A DNA stretch of 12,121 bases, taken from positions 1-12,121 of the forward strand of contig CAZXYS010000068.1 in NCBI GenBank assembly GCA_964645005.1. Reading direction: 5' to 3'. The DNA comes from CAZXYS01 sp964645005. GTDB lineage: Bacteria; Bacteroidota; Ignavibacteria; Kapaibacteriales; UBA2268. A program made the translations under genes and the position numbers. Each line of letters starts with the position of its first letter. The stretch's first letter is position 1. The notes under the pieces are model-generated. The model was not told the DNA's origin. It made no database searches and saw nothing but the letters and a program-made list of their open reading frames with translations. Positions 1-7,682 of this stretch are shown here, piece after piece.

Positions 1-147
1 TGCCCGAGCGCAGTTGCAGCTCAGCGGAAACCACGCTTTAGCGCGGCGAGGGCGGTGTGGATTCTTATTTAACCCCTGGTTTTTGATAACCTTATGGGAG
101 ACCTTTGCTTACAAAAGAGTTAGATGGGAAAATTCATTTTAAGAATT

Positions 148-186
148 CCCTTATCCCTAAATCCCTTCTCACAAGTGGAGAAGGGA
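148..186 (-). repeat. REP-like palindromic repeat, copy 1 (minus orientation)
   Basis: A perfect 9-bp stem TCCCTTCTC (162-170) / GAGAAGGGA (178-186) with a 7-base loop. Read on the minus strand, the arm continues as GAGAAGGG-ATTTA-GGGATAAGGG, which matches the arm of copy 2 at 229-250 apart from a few substitutions and an indel. This G/C-block palindrome type (CCCTCTCCC...GGGAGAGGG..GGGGATGAGGG) resembles dispersed intergenic repeats known from many bacterial genomes. Its function is unknown; such elements may act in transcript stability or termination. Confidence 0.6.
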
Positions 187-213
187 CTTTCAGTGTAAAA
201 AGAATTTCCTACA

Positions 214-251
214 CCCCTCTCCCGCCGGGAGAAGGGCTGGGGATGAGGGGG
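214..251 (+). repeat. REP-like palindromic repeat, copy 2 (plus orientation)
   Basis: Inner stem CTCCC (219-223) / GGGAG (227-231) with a GCC loop, plus an outer complementarity CCCCTC (214-219) / GAGGGG (245-250) that could form an alternative longer pairing. It is the same family as the copy at 148-186 but in opposite orientation, with about 27 bases between them. The head-to-head arrangement recalls paired REP/BIME elements. It lies in non-coding DNA downstream of the small minus-strand gene's terminator. Confidence 0.6.
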
Positions 252-308
252 AATAAAAGATTATATTTGTTCTAATGCAATATCCGGTATTAATGTAAAC
301 AGTTGAAA

Positions 309-336
309 TAAAAATCCCGGCAGAGATTGCCGGGAT
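309..336 (-). terminator. Rho-independent terminator of the small minus-strand gene
   Basis: On the minus strand a perfect 9-bp stem ATCCCGGCA / TGCCGGGAT (plus-strand 314-322 and 328-336, 5-base loop) is followed by a T-rich tract (TTTTTATTTC in minus-strand reading, starting inside the stem end). It begins 26 bases beyond the TAA stop at 362-364. There is no T-tract in the plus direction, so it serves the minus-strand gene only. Confidence 0.85.
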
Positions 337-361
337 AGTTAAAGTTATATGTCTTAGTTAT

Positions 362-631
362 TTAGTTTAGTCTGGCTTGTCTTTCAGTTTCCTGACGGAT
401 CATTTTTATAGAATCAATGAAAAACTTGATCGTATCAGAAAGATTCTTATCTTTCAAATCCTCTAATAAAATTTCTCCTTCCAGTTCAGGAAATTCTATC
501 TGGTATATGTATACCAGAAGACTTTTCGGTATTTTGTTACTCTCGAATTTCTCGAACTTCTCTTTTACAAAATCCTTCGGTATGTCGGTGAAGTGAGATA
601 CCGATTCGCTCAAAATATCTATATATTTCAT
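362..631 (-). CDS. Small hypothetical protein, 89 aa
   Basis: I do not recognise a family. From the chosen start the protein is MKYIDILSESV..., acidic in the middle (EFPELEGEILLEDLKDKNL) and ending in a basic, probably helical tail (RQETERQARLN). It has no signal peptide or membrane segment, so it is probably cytoplasmic and largely helical. A GTG at 638-640 would add three residues, but that GTG lies inside a good Shine-Dalgarno sequence (minus-strand AAAGGTGA, plus positions 637-644) five bases before the ATG at 629-631, so the ATG is preferred. The gene has its own strong terminator and is transcribed divergently from the IgGFc-type genes. The clear ribosome binding site and terminator make it a real gene despite its size; its role is unknown. 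Confidence 0.75.
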   Translation of the reverse strand: MKYIDILSESVSHFTDIPKDFVKEKFEKFESNKIPKSLLVYIYQIEFPELEGEILLEDLKDKNLSDTIKFFIDSIKMIRQETERQARLN

Positions 632-886
632 TTTAATCACCTTTGATCAAATTATTTCCAATAACTCTAATAATATAAAACGAATTTATGTCATTTTAAG
701 TATAATTAATTAATTTGTTAGGGTGTATGAATATTAATTTCAATGATTTTTGTGACTTTTTTCTATTTAATGTGTTATTACTAATAAATGTCCATCGATA
801 TGGATAATATTAGAGTTTCATTTTATAAGTTTTAAAGAGTATATTTCTCAATTATTTCTATTTTTACTCATTAAACATGAGCGTAT
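632..886. other. AT-rich divergent intergenic region
   Basis: Very AT-rich DNA between the minus-strand small gene and the first plus-strand IgGFc-type gene; it must hold promoters for both directions. No clean TTGACA/TATAAT pair or Bacteroidota-type TTTG/TAnnTTTG pair is visible. A short dyad TCCAT-CGAT-ATGGA lies at 791-804, immediately followed by a -10-like TAATAT at 805-810. It could be an operator-promoter overlap, but a 5-bp dyad is easily found by chance. Confidence 0.4.
637..644 (-). promoter_or_regulatory. Ribosome binding site that decides the start of the small minus-strand gene
   Basis: Minus-strand AAAGGTGA followed by TTAAA and then ATG. The spacing is right for the ATG at 629-631. 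The upstream GTG (638-640) overlaps the Shine-Dalgarno core itself and so is unlikely to be the initiator. Confidence 0.7.
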
Positions 887-3550
887 ATGAGAATATTTAT
901 TACTTTATTATTATCGATATTAAATGTATTAGTTATAAGTTCTACAGGCAGAGCCAACACCCATATAGGAACTGAGTTTATGTTTTCTATCCCTCCTTCG
1001 GCTTCTATGGGTGAAGTGGAAACAAATGCCTATATATATGTATTTTCTTTATATGGAGGCGATGTTACTCTCCAAAGAGAAGATACCGATATATTAATTA
1101 AAAAAACAATAAAGCATGCCGGACAAGAATTATTCATACTCGAAAAAAGTGATTCCTACCCATCGACAAAGAAAAAAGCAAATACTCCATTATCTCTTCA
1201 TAAAAAAGCCGCAATACATATTACATCAGAAAGTCCCGCAATGGTATATGTTATATTAAAAACTTATGATCTGTGCGAAGGATTCCTTGCCTTGCCGATA
1301 AATTCGCTTGGGAATAAATATATTGTGACAACGTACCGTAGGTCTGCTTCAACATGTATAGTTGCAATAGAAGACGAAACAAAGGTAAATTTCAAGATGG
1401 GCGGGAACAATAATTCCCAAACCGATTCCGGTTTAAAGCCATACGAAAGTGAATCAAGAAACCTGGATAGGGGAGATGTCTGGAAAATAAGTGCAACAGG
1501 GGACTATGCTGATGTCAGTGGCAGTTTAATTGAATCTGATAAATCTGTTGCGGTAATTTCAGGCAATGAAAATTCTTATGTGCCCGGCGGTAATGGAACA
1601 GCATCTAATTATCTGGTTGAAATGCAGACACCTGTAATGTTTTGGGGTAAGGAGCATATCGTCCCATATATTAAAAATGTCAGTCAAAGTCCCTACCTGC
1701 GAGCTTATGCAAGATTGCCAAATGTGGATCTTTTCAGGAACGATAAATTCGTAGCTGCTTTGAGCGAAGCCGGAGGAGTTGACGGAAAAGCTTTCAAGGA
1801 ATTAACTTCAACCATGAATACCAATGATAAAAAACCTTCTCTCATAAGCGGGAGTAATCCTTTTGGTTTGATGCTTTTCAACAAAGGGAAAAATCACTGC
1901 AAAGAATATAAATGCAGGACTTTTCAAATGACCGTACCTTCGGTAAGGCAATTCTACAAGGAGGTTTATTTCGGGATACCGGATTTTAATATAGTTAGCG
2001 ATACCGCTGAGAATGGTGATCATGATGTTTATTTAACTTTCGAGACAGAGTCAGATTCAGTTTTGACCGATAGAATTGAAATTGCGAAAATAGATAACTT
2101 CAATAGTGTTCAATGGAAGCCTATTCAAGAGGAATTCGGCAATGGGTTTGATTCGGTGGAAGTTAAGCTTAACGGCAAAAAATATGGTATGAAGATGCTC
2201 AGGCTGCATGATCCGGGAATATATGGTATAAGGTCGGAAAAACCATTTATGGCTTATATTCATGGGAGGTATAGTCTGAGTTTTTATGCGTATCCTGCAG
2301 GCTTGAAGTTAAATAAATTGTATTACGGTTCTGATGTTTATCCGCCAAAGCCTGTTTATGAGGAAGTCTGCGGTGAGACCAAACCCGGCGCTTATGTTGT
2401 GGATATGCCCCCGGATGACAAGATTCGAAGCAATTTGTCTGCGATCATTCTTGATGATGATTATAGTTATAATTATTCATTCAGTTATGACCATTTTCTG
2501 CCCGGCAGGGATCCTTCAACTTCGTGGAATATCAAAGTTAAGGACAAGATGTCTGATGCTAAAGCTAAATTGACATTTTTTGATAAAGAGAGTAATGACA
2601 CGACGGTCTACTTTGAATATCATGCTCCTGAGATTGAAATGAATCCAAACAATTTTAATCTGGGATCAGTAGATAAGGGTGATACTAAAATAATTCAATT
2701 TTCAATTTTAAATAAGGCTGATACATATCCAATTACTATAACAGATGTTAGCTTAAAAGAAAATAATGAGTTCATGACATTGATCGATTCACCATTACCA
2801 AAAGAACTTGGTTCGTTTAACAGTGTAAATATCAAGGTAGAATTTACACCTTTAATAGCCGGTGATTTCAAAGATACTATGGTTATCAGCAATGAATGTG
2901 TGTCAATGAATTTGGGAATGATAACAGCGGAAGTAGAAGAACCAATAATTCGGCTTACGGATGCTGAATTTGGGGAAACTGAAGTAGGCAGCAATGCTGA
3001 AATGGAGATGAGTATATACAATGAAGGAGATGCCGAATTGATAATTCGCTCGATAGATGGTCCCCAGGATACTGCTGCTTTCAGTCATAGCCTTCCGCAG
3101 TTGGGTGTCGATGATTTTATTTCTATTAAACCTCATACACAATTGGATTTTACGGTTAATTTTAAGGCGTTCGAGGAAAAAGTTTATGAGGATTCGCTGG
3201 TATTTATTTCAAATGCTGATGGTATTGATAGCGCAGCATATTTGCGCGGACAAGGGATTGTAACGAGTATAGCAGAAAATATTACATTAGAAGACTTTCA
3301 GCCTAAGATATTTCCAAATCCTGCTAATGACAACATTAATATTAAGATTTATAATGAAAAGGCGGGGGATATAAGATTTAGTATTATTGATATTATGGGT
3401 AATGAAGTTTATAAAGAAAAGCAATGGTGCAGTAAGGGGATAGTATCAGAAAGGATAAGCTTAGAGAATCTGGGTAGTGGATCATACCATCTCCGGATAA
3501 TACTACCAAATGGTAAAATAAAAATAAGTAAATTTAATATTATAAGATAG
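887..3550 (+). CDS. T9SS-exported IgGFc-binding-domain surface protein with two ASH domains (paralogue 1)
   Basis: An 887-residue secreted protein. Residues 1-23 look like a Sec signal peptide (MRIFITLLLSILNVLVISS, cleavage probably near GRA). Residues ~26-480 match the IgGFc-binding N-terminal domain family (PF17517 type), starting with the conserved HIGTEFMFSIPP; landmarks are DVW at 197-199, VISGN at 223-227 and WGKEH at 253-257. Residues ~495-580 hold the module shared with the two neighbours (MPPDDKIRSNL; SYNYSFSYDHFLPGRD..TSW). Two immunoglobulin-like ASPM-SPD-2-Hydin domains follow (~581-680 and ~684-790; NNFNLGSVDKGD and AEFGETEVGSNAE). The tail 803-887 (KIFPNPANDNINIKIYN...GNEVYK...ISKFNIIR) is a T9SS type-A sorting domain. 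Outer-surface display or release is inferred; the ligand is unknown. This is the most divergent of the three paralogues and lacks the Cys pair of the other two. No clear Shine-Dalgarno precedes the ATG; it was chosen because the signal peptide begins there. Confidence 0.85.
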   Translation: MRIFITLLLSILNVLVISSTGRANTHIGTEFMFSIPPSASMGEVETNAYIYVFSLYGGDVTLQREDTDILIKKTIKHAGQELFILEKSDSYPSTKKKANTPLSLHKKAAIHITSESPAMVYVILKTYDLCEGFLALPINSLGNKYIVTTYRRSASTCIVAIEDETKVNFKMGGNNNSQTDSGLKPYESESRNLDRGDVWKISATGDYADVSGSLIESDKSVAVISGNENSYVPGGNGTASNYLVEMQTPVMFWGKEHIVPYIKNVSQSPYLRAYARLPNVDLFRNDKFVAALSEAGGVDGKAFKELTSTMNTNDKKPSLISGSNPFGLMLFNKGKNHCKEYKCRTFQMTVPSVRQFYKEVYFGIPDFNIVSDTAENGDHDVYLTFETESDSVLTDRIEIAKIDNFNSVQWKPIQEEFGNGFDSVEVKLNGKKYGMKMLRLHDPGIYGIRSEKPFMAYIHGRYSLSFYAYPAGLKLNKLYYGSDVYPPKPVYEEVCGETKPGAYVVDMPPDDKIRSNLSAIILDDDYSYNYSFSYDHFLPGRDPSTSWNIKVKDKMSDAKAKLTFFDKESNDTTVYFEYHAPEIEMNPNNFNLGSVDKGDTKIIQFSILNKADTYPITITDVSLKENNEFMTLIDSPLPKELGSFNSVNIKVEFTPLIAGDFKDTMVISNECVSMNLGMITAEVEEPIIRLTDAEFGETEVGSNAEMEMSIYNEGDAELIIRSIDGPQDTAAFSHSLPQLGVDDFISIKPHTQLDFTVNFKAFEEKVYEDSLVFISNADGIDSAAYLRGQGIVTSIAENITLEDFQPKIFPNPANDNINIKIYNEKAGDIRFSIIDIMGNEVYKEKQWCSKGIVSERISLENLGSGSYHLRIILPNGKIKISKFNIIR

Positions 3551-3623
3551 ATTTTCTTTTTACAAAGAAATTACTTATATTGTAAAAAAAACAGCCTTTT
3601 TAAACATATTATCCATTATGAGT

Positions 3624-3629
3624 GGAGAG
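3624..3629 (+). promoter_or_regulatory. Ribosome binding site that decides the start of paralogue 2
   Basis: GGAGAG six bases before the ATG at 3636. An in-frame ATG at 3618 would place this Shine-Dalgarno inside the coding region and add six residues (MSGENI) ahead of an otherwise standard MKK signal peptide. The downstream ATG is therefore the better start. Confidence 0.7.
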
Positions 3630-3635
3630 AATATT

Positions 3636-5717
3636 ATGAAAAAACTAATACTAATATTAATTGCGGTTATCTTGCCTAGCTTTGCTTTTGCGCAGGATGA
3701 TCTGGAAAAAATTAAAGATCTGCCGGATTTGCTCGGAGCGAATAATGTTGGAACTGATTTCTGGTTTTCGACACCCCCATGTTTTGAAGATGAATCTCAT
3801 GGTCATGATAATACCATACAAGTATTTATAACATCAGAAGCCAGAACTGAAGTAAATTTGGAAATTCCGGCAATAGGATATTACAAAGCTAAGGAGTCTA
3901 TCCCTGGTAATGTAATTGTATTTAATTTGAATCCTAATATCGCACAACCAGTTACTAAAGCTGGCAGGGAAGAATTAACTCCTGAGAAAAATTTTAAGAA
4001 ACGCGGTGTTAATGTATATGCTGATGATCCTATAGTTGTATATGTGGTTGTTAGATATCGTGCTACAAGTGACGGATTCATAGCAGTACCAATTTCAAGT
4101 CTTGGGAAAGAATACGTTGTACAGGCATATACTGAAGATCCTATGTTTGAAGCGGTTTGGGAGTATAAATTGCCTTCTATTGCAAATATCACAGCAGCAT
4201 TCGATGATACGGAAGTCAGTTTTATCATGGGTGGTAATGAAGTTTCACAAACAGCAGGCGGCTTATTCCCGGGCGATACGGCGACGGAAATCTTGGACAA
4301 AGGTGATGTATGGATGTTCATGTCAAAAGGTCAAGGTGCAGACCTAACAGGAAGTAAGATTATAGCAAATAAGCCCGTTTCGGTAGTTGCAGGCAATCAA
4401 TGTACAAATATCCCTGTGGGTAATCAGTGGTGCGATTATACTGTAGAGATGCTGATACCTACAAGTACTTGGGGAAAACACTATCACGTTGCAAAAGTAC
4501 CGGACAGAAAATATCCTCCGATCATCAGGGTATTTTCAAAAGAAGGCGATACTAAAGTTTTCAGGGATGGAAGACAGATAACGTACATTCCTTTTGCACA
4601 TGGAGTGTTTGAAGAAGGTTGGCAGGAGATGCGTTTAACTCCTAAAGAAGATGGTCTTAAATCCGTAGTGATCTCTGGTGATAAACCTATACATGTAGTA
4701 AAATATAATACTGGTGTACAGGAGGATGGTTACCCACTACCGAATACGGATCCTTTCGTAGAAAGCCAAACACCTGTGGAACAATATGAAACCGAGATAA
4801 CATTCTGTACACCAGGCAGTTATGGGGGGCAAAGTTTTAAAGAGAATTATCTTAATCTGGTATTCCAAACTGATGGGAATGAAGGTATTCCGGATGATCT
4901 GATGTTTGGTGAATATAAGGTGGGGGATTATCTGTGGAAACAAGTAAATACTATGATCTATGGATATGAAATATTTGATTATGATGTGGGTGACAAAGAA
5001 TACGGAACAGCATTATTGCAACTGCCAGAGGTAGGTGTCTTCAAAATAAAAGCTGAGAAGCCGTTCGCAGCTTATTCATTTGGATATGACTGGTGTGATT
5101 CGTATGGTTATCCTACGGCAGGAGCCTTTATAGATCTGGATCAACAAGATGATGACAAAGCACCGCCCGAGGTTGACTATGAAAATGATGACGGCAATTA
5201 TTCAGGGGAGATAAATGATGAGAGCAATCTTGCCTTTGTAGAGATGTATGATGCGGCAAGTTATAATTATGAATTCACTCACGGCGACTTTGTACCGGGA
5301 AATGATAAATCCGTCTGGTGGAAATTAAATCGAGTTGACAAAAATAAGCCGGCTCAGGCAGCGCTCGTTGTTACGGATAAAGCAGGAAATAAAACGGTGA
5401 AAGTCTTTAATGAAAAAGGGGTGATATCGGATGTCGAAGATGACATCACATTTGAGAAGGCGGATCTGAGGATTTATCCCGAGCCTGTTTCAGATAATTC
5501 CACGATAAGATACAAAATTAACAGAATAGGTCCGGTTGATATTAAAATTGTTGACATTTCAGGTAAAGAAGTAAAAACTCTTTATCAGTCGGAATCCCAA
5601 TCTCCGGGAGAATATGAACTGCCGTTGAATTCTAACGTATTGGCAGAGGGGATCTATTTTGTAAGGATGAAATTGATCGAAGATGTAGTTTCGAAGAAAT
5701 TCAGGGTGGTACGCTAA
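3636..5717 (+). CDS. T9SS-exported IgGFc-binding-domain surface protein (paralogue 2)
   Basis: A 693-residue secreted protein starting MKKLILILIAVILPSFAFAQ; signal peptidase I cleavage is likely after AFA (19). The mature chain opens with DLLGANNVGTDFWFSTPP and the IgGFc-binding N-terminal domain runs to ~500. It carries the Cys pair in GNQCTNIPVGNQWC (253-266) and a further Cys in GYDWCDSYGYPT (483-494). Residues ~515-592 are the shared linker module (SYNYEFTHGDFVPGNDKSVWWK). ASH domains are absent: a short spacer leads straight to the T9SS type-A sorting domain (609-693; LRIYPEPVSDNSTIRY...GIYFVRM...KKFRVVR), with PEP in place of the usual PNP. The gap to paralogue 1 is 85 bases with no convincing terminator, so co-transcription is likely, and a strong terminator follows. 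It is very similar to paralogue 3. Surface location is inferred and the ligand unknown; antibody binding should not be assumed. Confidence 0.87.
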   Translation: MKKLILILIAVILPSFAFAQDDLEKIKDLPDLLGANNVGTDFWFSTPPCFEDESHGHDNTIQVFITSEARTEVNLEIPAIGYYKAKESIPGNVIVFNLNPNIAQPVTKAGREELTPEKNFKKRGVNVYADDPIVVYVVVRYRATSDGFIAVPISSLGKEYVVQAYTEDPMFEAVWEYKLPSIANITAAFDDTEVSFIMGGNEVSQTAGGLFPGDTATEILDKGDVWMFMSKGQGADLTGSKIIANKPVSVVAGNQCTNIPVGNQWCDYTVEMLIPTSTWGKHYHVAKVPDRKYPPIIRVFSKEGDTKVFRDGRQITYIPFAHGVFEEGWQEMRLTPKEDGLKSVVISGDKPIHVVKYNTGVQEDGYPLPNTDPFVESQTPVEQYETEITFCTPGSYGGQSFKENYLNLVFQTDGNEGIPDDLMFGEYKVGDYLWKQVNTMIYGYEIFDYDVGDKEYGTALLQLPEVGVFKIKAEKPFAAYSFGYDWCDSYGYPTAGAFIDLDQQDDDKAPPEVDYENDDGNYSGEINDESNLAFVEMYDAASYNYEFTHGDFVPGNDKSVWWKLNRVDKNKPAQAALVVTDKAGNKTVKVFNEKGVISDVEDDITFEKADLRIYPEPVSDNSTIRYKINRIGPVDIKIVDISGKEVKTLYQSESQSPGEYELPLNSNVLAEGIYFVRMKLIEDVVSKKFRVVR
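5064..5116 (+). repeat. 53-base near-identical tract shared with paralogue 3, copy A
   Basis: This tract inside paralogue 2 matches 11737-11789 in paralogue 3 at 51 of 53 positions. Both differences are synonymous (GGA/GGT and TCG/TCT). It encodes FAAYSFGYDWCDSYGYPT at the end of the IgGFc domain. Surrounding codons differ far more, so this may be a gene-conversion tract or a very strongly constrained segment. Confidence 0.7.
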
Positions 5718-5761
5718 ACTTAATTGATTGAAAATATAAGCAGCTTACTACTAATTTCAGG

Positions 5762-5799
5762 ACCTGGAATACAATAAATTGCATTCCAGGTTTTCTTTT
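5762..5799 (+). terminator. Rho-independent terminator after paralogue 2
   Basis: Stem ACCTGGAAT (5762-5770) / ATTCCAGGT (5783-5791), a perfect 9 bp. The 12-base loop could pair further as CAAT/ATTG after one mismatch. It is followed by a long T-rich run (TTTCTTTTTTTT). It ends the transcript of the two IgGFc-type genes and separates them from the next operon. Confidence 0.9.
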
Positions 5800-5837
5800 T
5801 TTTATATTGCAATTTTTAAAAATACTGATTTTCGAAT

Positions 5838-6077
5838 ATGAAAACACTGTTTATAATATTTATAATAACGCTGGTATTGATCATCATTGGAGTCAATTCC
5901 ATCTATAAACGTGTAAGAAAGTTTTTCAATTCTTTCATCCCCCCTGAAGAGACAAACAGGATGAATAAACAGAAAAATAATGACCAAGTGGTCTATGAAA
6001 AGGATGATGTGGTCGTGATGAAAGGTGAAGCAGGCAAAAAGAAACATGATAAATCTGATCGGAATAAAGATGAGTAG
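5838..6077 (+). CDS. Small single-pass membrane protein with charged cytoplasmic-type tail
   Basis: A 79-residue protein with one strong hydrophobic helix at 3-20 (LFIIFIITLVLIIIGVN), then a basic stretch (YKRVRKFF, 23-30), then a highly charged tail ending KKKHDKSDRNKDE. The positive-inside rule favours the tail in the cytoplasm. The layout resembles the small DUF4834-type membrane proteins of Bacteroidota (hydrophobic N-terminus, F-rich juxtamembrane segment, lysine-rich acidic tail), but I cannot confirm membership by eye. It is the first gene after a strong terminator and its stop lies 24 bases before the exopolyphosphatase start, so the two are probably co-transcribed. There is no clear Shine-Dalgarno before the ATG. 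The function is unknown. Confidence 0.7.
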   Translation: MKTLFIIFIITLVLIIIGVNSIYKRVRKFFNSFIPPEETNRMNKQKNNDQVVYEKDDVVVMKGEAGKKKHDKSDRNKDE

Positions 6078-6101
6078 CGGAATTTTAAGCGGTTGGAAAA
6101 T

Positions 6102-7682
6102 ATGAGTCAGAAAGCCCCATTAATTGCAGCTATAGATATCGGAACTAATTCTTTTCACATGGTCATTGCATACGTGAATAACCGCGGTATGCTTGAAATT
6201 CGCAGGCGGGAGAAAATAATGGTAAGGCTTGGCTCAAGCGGCGGCGATATGAAGTATATCCAGCCCGATGCTATGGATAGAGCTGAGGGTACACTGAAAG
6301 AATTCAAGAAAATAGCCGACAGCGAGAAAGCTTATGTCAGGGCTGTTGCCACAAGCGCTGTAAGAGAAGCAATCAACCAGAAGGAATTTCTAGAGAAAGT
6401 CAGCGCCGAAGTTGGTATTAACATTGAGGTTATCTCGGGACCGGAAGAAGGGAGATTGATCTATATCGGTGCAATGCACGCTTTGCCAATATTCCCTAAA
6501 AAAGCCTTCATAATTGATATTGGAGGGGGGAGTACTGAGACGATCTCGGGGACCAAAGGCGAGATCATACATGTCAACAGCACAAAGCTTGGCGCTATCC
6601 GATTGACTAAGCGATTTTTCGATGATGGAATAACTACGCCGGAGAGAATCGAGGAGTGCCGGGATTATATCAAAGGCAACTGGGCACCGACTCTGAAACG
6701 AGCACTAAAAGCCGGCTTCGAATCAGTAGTTGGGACTTCGGGAACTATTCAGAATCTGGCGGCTATGACTTTGTCAGCGAAAAACGAGCCTACTCCCGAT
6801 ATAATAAACGGTTTGGTTGTAAAAAGGGAAGATATTCTGAAAGTCATAGAAAATATACTGAATGCGGGCGACACCGAAGCCAGAAAAGCATTGCCGGGAA
6901 TGGATACAAAGCGGGCGGATATTATTGTCGGCGGCGCACTTATCCTGGATCAGGCGATTAAAGATCTTAATATTCAAAAGATCATTATTTCTTCTTATGC
7001 ATTGCGGGAAGGGATAGTTTTCGATACAGTCAAAAAAGACAAAGCTATAAGGGAATTCAGGCATCTCAGTCATTTGCGGTACGAAACTATTCATAATCTT
7101 TGCCAGCAGTACAGAATTGATATGAACCATGCCGAGCATGTCAGAATGACAGCGCTGCGGCTTTTTGATGACCTGCAGCCGCTGCATAATCTGGGACATT
7201 CGGAAAGGGAATTGCTGGAATCTGCCGCGCTGCTGCATGATGCGGGGTATCATATCGCGCACGATCAGCACCATAAGCACAGCTATTACCTGATTAGGCA
7301 CAGCATAATGCCGGGATTTACAAATAATGAGTCGGAATTAATAGCCAACATTGCACGTTACCACAGAAAGAGCCATCCGAAGAAAAAGCATGATAATTTC
7401 AGTAAATTGAGTGAATCGGATCAAAGCATAGTTTGCATTTTGAGCGGTATTTTGCGAATAGCCGAGGGAATAGACCGCAGGCAGCTGCAAATTGTTAAGG
7501 ATGTGAAAGCTGCATTTGCCGATGATTTCATAAACGTCAATATATATCAGAATGGCGGCGATATTGTCCCTGATATTGAATTGTGGGGAGCTATCAGGCG
7601 TAAACCCCTATTGGAAGAGGCTTTAAACAGAGGTATAAATTTCATAGTTGTAGACAAAAATGAAGAGTTGGCTGCCCCTTAA
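6102..7682 (+). CDS. ppx: Ppx/GppA-family exopolyphosphatase with C-terminal HD domain
   Basis: A 526-residue cytoplasmic phosphohydrolase of the sugar-kinase/Hsp70/actin (ASKHA) fold. Visible family motifs, in order: AAIDIGTNSFHMV (phosphate-1 loop, 9-21), ATSAVREA (83-90), SGPEEGRLIY with the likely catalytic Glu (112-121), IDIGGGSTE (phosphate-2 loop, 138-146), KLGAIRLT (162-169) and GTSGTIQN (211-218). From ~325 onward is an HD-type helical domain (LLHDAGY 378-383 region, HHKHSYYLI 390-398, YHRK 420-423), as in the long enterobacterial-type Ppx/GppA, whose length (~500-513) this matches. Expected activity is release of phosphate from polyphosphate ends and/or pppGpp hydrolysis; sequence alone does not separate the two. 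An in-frame TTG at 6093 could add three residues; the ATG at 6102, preceded by GGTTGGA, is preferred. The next gene starts immediately after its stop, indicating an operon. Confidence 0.92.
   Translation: MSQKAPLIAAIDIGTNSFHMVIAYVNNRGMLEIRRREKIMVRLGSSGGDMKYIQPDAMDRAEGTLKEFKKIADSEKAYVRAVATSAVREAINQKEFLEKVSAEVGINIEVISGPEEGRLIYIGAMHALPIFPKKAFIIDIGGGSTETISGTKGEIIHVNSTKLGAIRLTKRFFDDGITTPERIEECRDYIKGNWAPTLKRALKAGFESVVGTSGTIQNLAAMTLSAKNEPTPDIINGLVVKREDILKVIENILNAGDTEARKALPGMDTKRADIIVGGALILDQAIKDLNIQKIIISSYALREGIVFDTVKKDKAIREFRHLSHLRYETIHNLCQQYRIDMNHAEHVRMTALRLFDDLQPLHNLGHSERELLESAALLHDAGYHIAHDQHHKHSYYLIRHSIMPGFTNNESELIANIARYHRKSHPKKKHDNFSKLSESDQSIVCILSGILRIAEGIDRRQLQIVKDVKAAFADDFINVNIYQNGGDIVPDIELWGAIRRKPLLEEALNRGINFIVVDKNEELAAP

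Larger units (their letters stand above)
1..361. other. Intergenic region with no supported gene
   Basis: No credible coding region is visible here. The first ~60 bases are clearly GC-richer than the rest of the window and contain an imperfect hairpin (CCACGC at 31-36, TTTA loop, GCGCGG at 41-46, one mismatch). The stretch from 61 to about 145 shows nothing recognisable. Positions 148-251 hold an inverted pair of palindromic repeats, and 314-336 a terminator for the minus-strand gene to the right; these are listed separately. Two forward frames are open from the left edge (one to a TAA at 70-72), but they are short and match nothing I recognise, so I do not call a partial gene. Confidence 0.6.

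Noticed and set aside
1..72. Possible C-terminal fragment of a gene ending at TAA 70-72
   Set aside because: Only 23 codons, an adjacent frame is open too, and the region looks like a GC-rich hairpin repeat rather than coding DNA.
3553..3570. TTTCTTT-TTAC-AAAGAAA hairpin between paralogues 1 and 2 as a terminator
   Set aside because: The stem is almost all A/T and no T-tract follows; it is too weak to separate the two genes.
3881..4321. 146-codon minus-strand open frame inside paralogue 2
   Set aside because: It is antisense to the conserved IgGFc domain with no domain or ribosome site of its own.
6774..7301. 175-codon minus-strand open frame inside ppx
   Set aside because: It lies antisense to a well-supported enzyme with conserved motifs through the whole stretch; its translation shows no recognisable domain.
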